Source: Betaproteobacteria bacterium
GTDB taxonomy: Bacteria; Pseudomonadota; Gammaproteobacteria; Burkholderiales; Burkholderiaceae_C
Direction: 5' to 3'
Assembly: GCA_009927495.1 (NCBI GenBank)
Contig: RFMX01000296.1
Location: 1 to 37,092, forward strand
Length of the DNA stretch: 37,092 nucleotides
The notes beneath the pieces are model-generated. The model made no database searches. It was not told where the DNA came from and saw only the letters and a program-made list of their open reading frames with translations. The stretch's first letter is position 1. Every line of letters starts with the position of its first letter. A program made the translations under genes and the position numbers. Below are positions 37,091-37,092 of the stretch, piece after piece.

Positions 37091-37092
37091 GA

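Overview
The window is 37 kb of dense, high-coding bacterial chromosome. Gene content and style suggest a betaproteobacterium of the Burkholderiales/Comamonadaceae type (inference only). From left to right: (i) a truncated HSL-type esterase, a PF10118-like metal-dependent hydrolase, small secreted proteins, a pentapeptide-repeat protein and a TerC-family protein. (ii) An envelope-glycosylation block on the minus strand: two PAP2 phosphatases flanking two ArnT-like GT39 transferases, an ArnC/DPM-like GT2 and an UPF0104 membrane protein, with a divergent UDP-glucuronate-4-epimerase-like gene. (iii) A serine hydrolase, a SET-domain protein, and a coupled GNAT-like/YkgJ Cys-cluster pair. (iv) A ~20 kb minus-strand run: VOC, RND adaptor and permease, peroxiredoxin, SRPBCC-quinone oxidoreductase fusion, SRPBCC paralogue, flotillin, Tm-1-type TIM-barrel protein, LivF::UPF0261 (Tm-1-like) fusion, LivG, LivK, LivM, LivH, two paralogous amidohydrolases and an alpha/beta hydrolase. 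It is divergent from a TetR - FAH hydrolase - VOC operon that ends in a good intrinsic terminator. The main novelty candidates are the Liv/Tm-1/amidohydrolase catabolic island with a 10-2-10 palindrome as candidate TetR operator, the split Tm-1-like module with one half fused to LivF, the duplicated and fused SRPBCC domain, and the predicted GalA-type lipid decoration block. Four genes (small secreted protein, TerC, RND permease, LivM) each look interrupted by a single missing base in or beside a short homopolymer, which points to systematic -1 sequence errors rather than biology. No CRISPR, IS, prophage, rRNA or convincing tRNA was seen.
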